Part shown: in pieces, positions 7,123-13,947 of the stretch | Layout: each line of letters opens with the position of its first letter | Position numbering within the stretch: position 1 is the first letter of the stretch | Assembly (NCBI GenBank): GCA_009929095.1 | Contig: SABF01000018.1 | Coordinates: forward strand, 1 to 13,947 | Direction of reading: 5' to 3' | Source of the DNA: Erysipelotrichia bacterium | GTDB lineage: Bacteria; Bacillota_I; Bacilli_A; Erysipelotrichales; Erysipelotrichaceae | Length of the DNA stretch: 13,947 bases | The notes under the pieces: model-generated | Seen by the model: the letters and a program-made list of their open reading frames with translations, nothing else | Database searches by the model: none | Told to the model about the DNA's origin: nothing | Program-made: the position numbers and the translations under genes

Positions 7123-10011
7123 TTATAAGGTTGGAAGTGTCGTCAGATTCTGATCTGTGCATTGATCCAGCTTATCCTTAGAGCCAACGGCACAGCATAT
7201 CATATCCTGATATGCATGCTTGAGAAGTTCTGCATCATGAATCAGATCTTCGGGTTCAACAGTCAGAATCTCTGTACGGACTCTGCATTCCTGATCATAA
7301 TCCATCCCTACAAAATGCTTCATATCCGTGAATATGATTCGGGTCTGCGGTGTGAGAAGCGGTTCATTTTTGGCAATCGTTCCGATAATAAAGGAAGATA
7401 TATCTTTTTTATCTTTCAGCATGTCTTCAATATAGTCACCGCATCCGGTAAAGATCCGGAAGGATCCCGATGCACTGGGATCTCGATAGCTCCAGCTGCA
7501 CACAGTGCTGTTTGGCTGAGCATTGAATCCGGTGCCGTACGCTCCGCCCTTGACCCGAACTTCATTCCAGAGATAGCCATAGGTCAGAATCTGTGCCATT
7601 ACCTGCCAGGAGCCATCATATTCTCCCCCTGCCGCCTTCAGATTGATGCCGGCAGCAGTAAAGGCAATTTGAGCCGGGATGATGATTGCTTCGTTTTCAG
7701 GATTCAGCAGCGGATAGCGCACAGTGCAGCGATGAGCATCCCCAAGTTCGAAGTTTCTGATCAGGTGCTCAACAGCCGGCTTCGCTTCAGGATCAGAGAA
7801 GCTGACTGTCAGTCTGCTTCTGACAAAGAGAATCTCCTGGTACATCTTTGCGTCATTGATGAACTGTTCCAGTTCCCCGGATTTATTTTCGCATAATGCC
7901 TTGAGATACTGTCCGTAAGCATAGCCGCCGGAGTATTCACCAGCGACACCGTCCGCACTCAGGTGAGCACTGACGCGGGACATTGCAAATACGTGTCCTG
8001 CCATAATCATTGTCTGCCTGTATTCATCCAGCTTCTGCCTGATCAGCACACTGATCTCATCGGGGCGGAAAACGGTCTCAGTCAGAATTTCCGTGATCAG
8101 ATTCTCTGCCAGTGACTGATTCTCCTTCAAATAGCTGCTGGTGATGACGAAGAGAGGGATACAGGATAGTTCACTGTCCGGTGCACGCTGTATCGTACTG
8201 GAAAAATTCAGCATTCCAAGATCTCTTCGAATCAGAGAATTCAGTTCTTCTACATTATGCTTCCGTGTCGGGAGATCCTTCAGAAGATCTGAGAACAGTC
8301 TTACAGAAGGAAGATGATCGAGTGTTATGCCGCCAAGAGAGAAGTAAAGATTCAGATACGCAATGCCGGTGCTTTCCTTTGGATAAATCAGCGCTTCTGC
8401 TCCAGCCAATTTCGTTACTTCCGGCACGAACTTCATCGGCAGGGGATCAATATCACTCAGACTCAGTTTAGGCAGCGTATCCAGCTGCTCTCTGGTATCC
8501 GGAGAACCCTGCCATTGATCCAGCAGTTCATTTTCCCTGATTCTGTCTTTGATTTGATTCCCCCAGGAGTCCCTGGCTTCACGCAGTTCTTTTTCCTCTG
8601 CTTCAAGACGCTGCTTTGCAAGCTTCCTGTTAGGTCTGGCTATGACTGCAGAAAGATGGTCAAAATCCAGCAGGAAGTCTTTCAGCAGGTCTTCGAAATA
8701 TCCTTCTTCTGTTTTCTTTCTCAGTGTATCGTAAACATCTTTGCAGGAAAGATACAGAGCCGGATCACCGCCGTATGTCCAGGAGCTCAGAGCAGAAGCC
8801 GCAAATACGATGCCGGCCGGCTCTTTTTTCTCGAGATACTGAAACTGCAGCTGATTCAGAGAAGCCAGAATCTGTTCATGATTCAGACCGTTTTTGACAA
8901 GATCCTCTGCAGTATCCTTCAAAGTCTGCAGTGCTTCTTCTGCCTTATCCTCGCTGGTATTGCGCACCATGATGACCGCCCATGGCTGCTGAATGCCATC
9001 GTAGAGATTCAGTTCGACGTCCTGGCCAAGCCCTTTGGCAAGGATTGCCTTCTTGAACGGCGATTCATTTGATCCGGCAAGAATCTGGCTCAGTACCTGC
9101 CAGGCTGTATTCTGTTCAACATCATCATAGGAGGAAATAATCTTGGCGAGCGCAGCCATGGTCTTATCTGACGAATCATCCTCTTCTGCTATTTCATAGT
9201 CATATACATGCACAGCTGCAGAAGTCGGCTTCTGCATCGGAATATCAAAATTGACATCCAGTCTTTCATATTCAGATAAGTATTCATCATTTATGAACTG
9301 CAGAGTATCTTCGATATTCAGATCCCCATCCAGAAAGAATCGGGCATTGGATGGATGATAGAATTTCTGATGATAGGCAATGAACTGTTCATAGGTCAGT
9401 GTTGGAATCTTGACTGGGTCGCCGCCGGAAACGTATTGGTAGCAGTTATCCGGAAACAGCATGCGATTCAGTTCCGTAATCACTGTTTCATCTACGGAAG
9501 AGAACGCGCCCTTCATCTCATTGAAGACAACCCCTTTATAGGAAGGCGTCTCATCTTCCTGATGAATCTCATAGTGCCAGCCTTCCTGCCGGAAAATATT
9601 CGGATTGTCATAGATTGCCGGATGGAATACTGCATCCATGTATACCGACATCAGATTCCGGTAGTCTTTCTTATTTCTGGTTGAGATCGGATACAGCGTC
9701 TTATCCGGATAGGTCATTGCATTCAGGAATGTCTGCATGGAACTCTTCAGCAGTTCTACAAACGGTTCACGGACCGGATACTTCCTGGATCCATTCAGAA
9801 CCGAGTGTTCCAGAATATGGAATACTCCGGTATCATTTTCCGGAATTGTCTTGAACGCAACTGAGAATGTCATATTGACATCATCGCGCTTCAGCCAGCA
9901 TAATCCGGCATTGGTCTTTTCATGCACCATCTCGTACAGAGTTCCGCCGCAGTCTTTTATTTCCCGGGCATTGATTACCTTGAATCCGTGAATCACATCG
10001 TTGATCTGCAT
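7123..10011 (-). CDS. M16C-family zinc metallopeptidase (presequence-protease/insulinase type)
   Basis: This 962-residue protein belongs to the M16C peptidases, the family of mitochondrial PreP/Cym1 and bacterial counterparts, which degrade unfolded peptides inside a closed two-half chamber. The inverted zinc motif HILEH is at 65-69 (H65, E68, H69), and the third zinc ligand is E165 in VVFNEMKGAFSS. A C-terminal RVKGGAYGTGF segment matches the conserved glycine-rich substrate-binding loop of the inactive half. The length is close to the family's usual ~970. It has no signal peptide, so it is probably cytosolic. I chose the ATG at 10011 because AAGGAGG (10024-10018) lies six bases upstream. 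An in-frame ATG at 10038 would put this site inside the gene. It leads a minus-strand block with the hydrolase 43 bases downstream. A membrane-protein relic lies immediately upstream. Confidence 0.93.
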   Translation of the reverse strand: MQINDVIHGFKVINAREIKDCGGTLYEMVHEKTNAGLCWLKRDDVNMTFSVAFKTIPENDTGVFHILEHSVLNGSRKYPVREPFVELLKSSMQTFLNAMTYPDKTLYPISTRNKKDYRNLMSVYMDAVFHPAIYDNPNIFRQEGWHYEIHQEDETPSYKGVVFNEMKGAFSSVDETVITELNRMLFPDNCYQYVSGGDPVKIPTLTYEQFIAYHQKFYHPSNARFFLDGDLNIEDTLQFINDEYLSEYERLDVNFDIPMQKPTSAAVHVYDYEIAEEDDSSDKTMAALAKIISSYDDVEQNTAWQVLSQILAGSNESPFKKAILAKGLGQDVELNLYDGIQQPWAVIMVRNTSEDKAEEALQTLKDTAEDLVKNGLNHEQILASLNQLQFQYLEKKEPAGIVFAASALSSWTYGGDPALYLSCKDVYDTLRKKTEEGYFEDLLKDFLLDFDHLSAVIARPNRKLAKQRLEAEEKELREARDSWGNQIKDRIRENELLDQWQGSPDTREQLDTLPKLSLSDIDPLPMKFVPEVTKLAGAEALIYPKESTGIAYLNLYFSLGGITLDHLPSVRLFSDLLKDLPTRKHNVEELNSLIRRDLGMLNFSSTIQRAPDSELSCIPLFVITSSYLKENQSLAENLITEILTETVFRPDEISVLIRQKLDEYRQTMIMAGHVFAMSRVSAHLSADGVAGEYSGGYAYGQYLKALCENKSGELEQFINDAKMYQEILFVRSRLTVSFSDPEAKPAVEHLIRNFELGDAHRCTVRYPLLNPENEAIIIPAQIAFTAAGINLKAAGGEYDGSWQVMAQILTYGYLWNEVRVKGGAYGTGFNAQPNSTVCSWSYRDPSASGSFRIFTGCGDYIEDMLKDKKDISSFIIGTIAKNEPLLTPQTRIIFTDMKHFVGMDYDQECRVRTEILTVEPEDLIHDAELLKHAYQDMICCAVGSKDKLDQCTDQNLTTLPTL

Positions 10012-10017
10012 GTTGTT

Positions 10018-10024
10018 CCTCCTT
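10018..10024 (-). promoter_or_regulatory. ribosome binding site fixing the M16C peptidase start
   Basis: A full AAGGAGG on the minus strand ends six bases before the ATG at 10011. It decides between this start and the in-frame ATG at 10038, which lies upstream of it. Confidence 0.85.
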
Positions 10025-10029
10025 GTATT

Positions 10030-10283
10030 TTCCTTCATATCTATGCGTCTGCTGAAACCGGAGCCGTTTTTCTTTTATTTTCTGATGCCGGAACAGGAAC
10101 AGCAGTGCCGCGAGGATTGCAGTCACTGCTCCTGCCGGATAGGCAGTCGCCGCCCTTATTCCAAAGCATTCACCCGCAGTCAGCACATACGATGTATCCC
10201 AATGTCAGTCCTGCTGCCACAAGGAATATTACCATCCGGCCGACCCTTTTCTGTCTATATAAGTGAAAATGCCTCTGAATCAT
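10030..10283 (-). pseudogene. frameshifted two-helix membrane-protein relic, MATE-transporter C-terminus-like
   Basis: Two adjoining minus-strand frames together read like the last two transmembrane helices of a transporter. The first (10283-10170) encodes a basic segment and a helix around GRMVIFLVAAGLTLGYIV, then stops at TGA. The second, in another frame (about 10200-10030), encodes FGIRAATAYPAG followed by the helix AVTAILAALLFLF and a basic tail HQKIKEKR. This order of helix, short loop with G..A...YP, helix and basic tail is typical of MATE efflux C-termini. One frameshift near 10170-10200 would join them. The rest of such a gene is absent: a 163-bp inverted-repeat element begins a few bases further upstream. 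The family assignment rests on pattern only. Two unrelated small open frames are the alternative. Confidence 0.4.
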
Positions 10284-10288
10284 TCTGA

Positions 10289-10451
10289 TCAGTATTCAAA
10301 GCCCAAAGCTATCTGCACTTTGTCAATAATCTGTCTCAAGTATACATCGATTCCCTGTTTCGCTGTATATTCCGCGAGCTGCATTAACGGCTGAACCAGC
10401 AGATCAAACCCTGAAGTAATCACGATTTCAGCTTTGGGTTTTTAATACTGA
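10289..10451. repeat. 163-bp element with 22-bp imperfect terminal inverted repeats (MITE-like)
   Basis: The left arm (10289-10310, starting TCAGTATT and ending CCCAAAGCT) and the right arm (10430-10451, starting AGCTTTGGG and ending AATACTGA) are complementary at 20 of 22 positions. The interior is about 119 bp. On the minus strand a 50-codon stretch (10441-10292) is open across the interior, with its TGA stop formed by the left arm. This is the usual arrangement of a transposase 3' end and a terminal repeat, but I cannot identify the peptide. No target-site duplication is obvious. It lies between the membrane-protein relic and the RND exporter. Alternatives are a structured leader RNA or a long-range terminator, since the right arm ends in a T tract. 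Confidence 0.6.
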
Positions 10452-10462
10452 CGCGTTACAAT
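10434..10462 (+). promoter_or_regulatory. predicted promoter of the RND exporter gene
   Basis: A TACAAT -10 box (10457-10462) lies 17 bases after a TTGGGT hexamer (10434-10439) that could act as a weak -35. The -35 is inside the right arm of the inverted-repeat element, while the -10 is outside. A ribosome binding site GGGAG (10481-10485) and the start codon follow. Confidence 0.5.
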
Positions 10463-10472
10463 AGCACTATTG
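10459..10472 (+). promoter_or_regulatory. candidate operator of the RND exporter gene
   Basis: CAATAG and CTATTG form a perfect 6-base inverted repeat with a 2-base spacer. It overlaps the 3' part of the -10 box and reaches the likely start site, where a repressor would act. No matching regulator gene is in the window. Confidence 0.4.
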
Positions 10473-10491
10473 ATTTATCAGGGAGTGACTT

Positions 10492-13400
10492 ATGCAGAAT
10501 TTCAGTGTTAAAAAACCATATACCGTTATTGTCAGTATTATTCTCTGTCTGATCCTCGGATTTGTATCATTCTCGAATATGACTACTGATCTTCTGCCTA
10601 AGATCGAACTGCCTTATGCGGTCATCTATACTTCCTATCCCGGTGCCACCAGCGAAAAAGTAGAGCGTACTGTCACCGATGTCATTGAGCAGACTGTCGC
10701 AACTTCTTCCGGCATCAAAAACATCACATCCACCTCCAGCGATGGTACATCCATGGTAGTTCTGCAGTATGAAGATGATACCAATATGGATTCTGTCATG
10801 GTGGACCTCAACTCCAGAATATCCATGGCTGAGGGATACTTCGATGACGCTGTCTCCACTCCTTATATCATTGCCCTGAATCCGAATATGCTTCCAGTCA
10901 TGGAAGTTGCCTTCTCTTCTGATCTGTCCCGCCAGGAGCTTTCAGATATCACCGGCAGCGGCATCACGCCGGAGATTGAAAAGATAGATGGAACAGCATC
11001 GGTATCTTCCATTGGTCTGCTGGAGTCCAGCATAGAGGTAAAGCTGAATCAGAAGAAGATTGATGCAATTAATGATAAACTGCTGCAGAGTGTTGATCAG
11101 GAACTCTATGATGCCCAGGTCAAAATCAGAGACGGCTATGCTGAACTTGATGAGAAGCAGAAGGAACTCAATGATGGGAAAGCGAAGATTCAATCCGGCA
11201 AAGACCAGCTTTCACAGAAGACTTCTGAAACAATCAGTTCCCTGGCAGATGCCTCTGCATCGCTTTCTTCAGCCCAGTCCTCTCTGGAAGGAATTGTCGC
11301 TCATGAAACAGATCTGACTTCCGATATCACTGGATTGAATGCAGAGCTGTCTGCTTATTCTGATGCGATCAATCAGCTGAACAGCGGAATTAATGCGATT
11401 GATCAGGCCCTCTTGATTCTTGCATCAATCGATGATGCCAAGCCAGTCGCGGAGATCATTGACGAACTGCAGGCTTCGCCGCATCCTGAATCTGCTGTGC
11501 TTATTCAAAGCATGCTGGACACGCTGACCGCACAGGGAATTTCGGCTGCTGATGCCGGCACAATGAAATCCCAGCTGACAGTTTACCAGAACGGATTAAG
11601 AATAAAACTGGATGAATCCTCTGCCCGCAAGGCAGAGATTGAAGAAGCGCTGCGCTATAAGAAAACAGAACTCACAGCAGCCCAGGCAGTCAAGTCTTCT
11701 CTCAATGATAAAATCTCCCAGCTGAATACCGCCATCAAAGAACTGGAAAAAGGAAAGCTGACTGCATCGATTCAGATTGCCGGTGCCGGAAGCACATTGG
11801 AACTTACTGACAGTTCTCTTACCAGCGCTCAGGCACAGATGGATGCCGCAAGAACACAGCTGGATGATGCACAGACCAAGCTCAGCGACTCCAAGAAAGC
11901 CGCCTATGAAAAGGCTGATATCTCTTCTGAGATTACTCCGAAGATGATCAGTCAGATACTTGCCGCTGAAAATTTCTCAATGCCTGCAGGAACGATCACT
12001 TCTTCTGACAATCAGTCTGTTACCGTGCGTGTAGGCGATCAGTTCTCCTCACTGGATGAACTGCAGGATCTGCTGCTGTTTCATCTTAGTGCTGGAGATA
12101 TCGGTAACATCAAGCTTTCTGATGTCGCTGACATCTCAATGCAGGATAACGCAGATGACCTTTATGCCAAATTGAACGGCAATGACGGAATCATCCTGAG
12201 CATTCAGAAGACAAGTACTGCCAGCACCTCAGAAGTATGTGCAAAGATCAACCAGGAACTGGAAGCTCTGACTCAGAAATATCCTGATGTGAAATCCACC
12301 GTTCTGTTTGATCAGGGCGTCTATATCAATATGGTTGTCAGCTCAGTACTGCAGAATCTGCTTCAGGGCGGCATACTTGCACTGCTTATACTGCTGCTGT
12401 TTCTCAGAGACTGGAAACCGACAATCATCATCAGCTTCTCTATTCCGATCTCTCTTCTGGTCGCAATTACTGTCATGTACTTTGACGGCATTACTTTGAA
12501 TGTTATGTCCCTTGGCGGTCTCGCACTTGGTGTCGGCATGCTGGTGGACAACTCAATTGTCGTAATAGAGAATATCTATCGTCTGCGAAAGAGCGGCATG
12601 GGTCTGCTGAAAGCTTCCGTTCAGGGGGCTGGAGAGGTAAGCGGTGCAATCTTTGCGTCTACTCTGACAACAGTATGCGTGTTTGTGCCAATCGTATTTG
12701 CGACCGGCATTGCCAGGCAGTTTTTTGTCGATATGGGCCTGACGATTGCATTCTCTCTGCTTGCATCACTTGCTGTCGCATTAACGGTTGTACCTATGAT
12801 GAGCTCCAAACTGCTGAAGCGCACCTCTGAGAAAGACAATCGCTTCATTGATCGCATGACTGAGTTATATGGAAGATCGCTCCGCAGTGCACTGCATCAC
12901 AAAGCAGTTCTGATGCTTGCAGTTACTGTGCTGTTTGTCTGGTGTACCGTACAGCTGTTCCGTATGCCGACTTCCTTTATCCCAAGTGCCGATGCCGGAC
13001 AGATGACAATCACTCTGAGCATGAATAATGAGAATTCCACAGCAAAGGAAACCCAGGCAGTTTGTGATGAAGCTGCTGCCCGTATTCTGAGTGTTGCCGA
13101 CGTTGAAGATGTCGGAGCCATGCAGTCTGGCAGTACTGCTCTTATGAGCACCGTCAGCACCAGTGATACTGCAGATCTATATATCATTCTGAAAGACAAG
13201 CGAACCATGAGTGCGGAAGAGATTGCCGAAGAAGTGAAGGAAAAGACCTCCGATCTTCCATGCACACTGGAGATCAGCAGCTCGGTCATGGATATGTCAG
13301 CACTTGGCGGATCAGGGATCACAATCAACCTGCGCGGATCTGACATGGACAGCATGTACCATGATGCCGAACAGATTCAGAGCGCTCTGTCTTCTGCAGA

Positions 13401-13947
13401 AGGCATTGCCTCTCTGACAGTCGGAGATTCCCGAACAACGAAAGAGAAGCGAATCACCGTGCAAAAGAATCAGGCAATGGAATATGGTCTGACTGTCGCA
13501 CAGGTATACAGTGCCCTGTCTGCAGATCTCAGCAGATCTGCCGCCGGACCCTCAGTTACCATTGACAGCCGCGATTATCCGATCAGGATTGTCCATGACA
13601 CTGCCATCCAGTCAGATGTTTCCAAGCTAAATTCCTATACTCTTTCCGGTTCCAAAGATCAGGAAAGCACGGATATCACGCTTGGCTCCATCGCCGACAT
13701 TGCGGATGGAACTGGAAGCGCATCAATCAGTCATGAGAATCAGCAGAGAACAATTCCTGTTTCCATTACTCTGAAAGACGGCTATAACATCGGAATTGTT
13801 TCTAAGGATGTGGAAAAGACACTGAGCAGCCTCACATTCAGTGAGGGTGTCAGCTATGATGTGACCGGAGAGAACAAGACCATCAATGATACGATGACAG
13901 AACTTGCGAAGATGATTGCACTTGCTCTTGTTATGATCTACCTGATC
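10492..13947 (+). CDS. RND-family efflux transporter with coiled-coil insertion (3' truncated by window end)
   Basis: The 1,152 residues seen here belong to an AcrB-like RND permease, a proton-driven exporter of the cytoplasmic membrane. TM1 is at about 10-29, followed by the first porter domain. TM2-TM6 lie at roughly 620-770, TM7 at about 804-823, then the second porter domain, and TM8 begins at the window edge. The TM4 signature GMLVDNSIVVIENI holds the proton-relay aspartate D686; its neighbour is N687 where AcrB has a second aspartate. SFIPSADAGQ follows TM7 as in the family. Residues about 196-476 are an extra helical, repeat-rich insertion between the KKIDAIN and ISQILAAENFSMPAGT parts of the porter domain. 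The ATG has GGGAG upstream. No adaptor gene precedes it. The substrate is unknown; about 190 residues are missing if it has the usual fold. Confidence 0.92.
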   Translation, partial: MQNFSVKKPYTVIVSIILCLILGFVSFSNMTTDLLPKIELPYAVIYTSYPGATSEKVERTVTDVIEQTVATSSGIKNITSTSSDGTSMVVLQYEDDTNMDSVMVDLNSRISMAEGYFDDAVSTPYIIALNPNMLPVMEVAFSSDLSRQELSDITGSGITPEIEKIDGTASVSSIGLLESSIEVKLNQKKIDAINDKLLQSVDQELYDAQVKIRDGYAELDEKQKELNDGKAKIQSGKDQLSQKTSETISSLADASASLSSAQSSLEGIVAHETDLTSDITGLNAELSAYSDAINQLNSGINAIDQALLILASIDDAKPVAEIIDELQASPHPESAVLIQSMLDTLTAQGISAADAGTMKSQLTVYQNGLRIKLDESSARKAEIEEALRYKKTELTAAQAVKSSLNDKISQLNTAIKELEKGKLTASIQIAGAGSTLELTDSSLTSAQAQMDAARTQLDDAQTKLSDSKKAAYEKADISSEITPKMISQILAAENFSMPAGTITSSDNQSVTVRVGDQFSSLDELQDLLLFHLSAGDIGNIKLSDVADISMQDNADDLYAKLNGNDGIILSIQKTSTASTSEVCAKINQELEALTQKYPDVKSTVLFDQGVYINMVVSSVLQNLLQGGILALLILLLFLRDWKPTIIISFSIPISLLVAITVMYFDGITLNVMSLGGLALGVGMLVDNSIVVIENIYRLRKSGMGLLKASVQGAGEVSGAIFASTLTTVCVFVPIVFATGIARQFFVDMGLTIAFSLLASLAVALTVVPMMSSKLLKRTSEKDNRFIDRMTELYGRSLRSALHHKAVLMLAVTVLFVWCTVQLFRMPTSFIPSADAGQMTITLSMNNENSTAKETQAVCDEAAARILSVADVEDVGAMQSGSTALMSTVSTSDTADLYIILKDKRTMSAEEIAEEVKEKTSDLPCTLEISSSVMDMSALGGSGITINLRGSDMDSMYHDAEQIQSALSSAEGIASLTVGDSRTTKEKRITVQKNQAMEYGLTVAQVYSALSADLSRSAAGPSVTIDSRDYPIRIVHDTAIQSDVSKLNSYTLSGSKDQESTDITLGSIADIADGTGSASISHENQQRTIPVSITLKDGYNIGIVSKDVEKTLSSLTFSEGVSYDVTGENKTINDTMTELAKMIALALVMIYLI

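Noticed and set aside
8314..9072. Long plus-strand open frames opposite the M16C peptidase (also 7162-7896)
   Set aside because: They are antisense to an unambiguous 962-residue peptidase, lack ribosome binding sites and show no motifs.
10012..10038. Upstream ATG at 10038 for the M16C peptidase
   Set aside because: A perfect AAGGAGG lies between it and the ATG at 10011, and the extra residues are basic and unlike the family N-terminus.
10407..10446. Local hairpin AAACCC...GGGTTT with T tract as a terminator or attenuator before the exporter
   Set aside because: The stem has a five-base bulge and a large loop, no plus-strand gene precedes it, and the same bases are better explained by the 22-bp terminal repeat.
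12547..12552. Asn687 in place of the second TM4 aspartate of AcrB, as a sign of an inactive exporter
   Set aside because: The first aspartate is intact, and single-aspartate versions of this motif are common in RND permeases.

Overview
The window looks like a low-to-mid GC (roughly 45-50%) Bacillota chromosome, probably an anaerobe of the Clostridia/Erysipelotrichia type. This is inferred from AddAB instead of RecBCD, strong AAGGAG-type ribosome binding sites, a PerR-rubrerythrin peroxide-defence pair, an M16C peptidase and a Gram-positive RND exporter with a long helical insertion. The genus cannot be fixed from this sequence.

Left part (1-4917). The first ~230 bases are the middle of a UDP-GlcNAc 2-epimerase gene on the minus strand. 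It switches abruptly into the C-terminal nuclease domain of AddB on the plus strand, which is either an assembly chimera or an illegitimate recombination point. From there a tightly coupled plus-strand operon runs addB-addA-deoC, with overlaps of 4 and 11 bases, and ends at a clear intrinsic terminator. AddA and AddB form the helicase-nuclease that processes double-strand breaks; DeoC degrades deoxyribose-5-phosphate.

Middle (4918-10011). A ~480-base stretch without a convincing gene separates the operon from a minus-strand block. In transcription order that block is an M16C zinc peptidase, a small alpha/beta hydrolase, perR and rubrerythrin, ending at an intrinsic terminator at 5394-5425. 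The perR-rbr pair has its own near-consensus promoter in the 65-base gap after the hydrolase. A Per-box-like sequence and a second inverted repeat overlap its -10 element, which suggests autoregulated, peroxide-responsive control.

Right part (10012-13947). Upstream of the peptidase lies a frameshifted two-helix membrane-protein relic resembling a MATE C-terminus. It is followed by a 163-bp element with 22-bp imperfect inverted terminal repeats. The outer edge of that element appears to supply the -35 box for the next gene, a large plus-strand RND-family exporter that runs off the window. The exporter has a ~280-residue helical, coiled-coil-like insertion inside its first extracytoplasmic (porter) domain and no adaptor gene in front of it.
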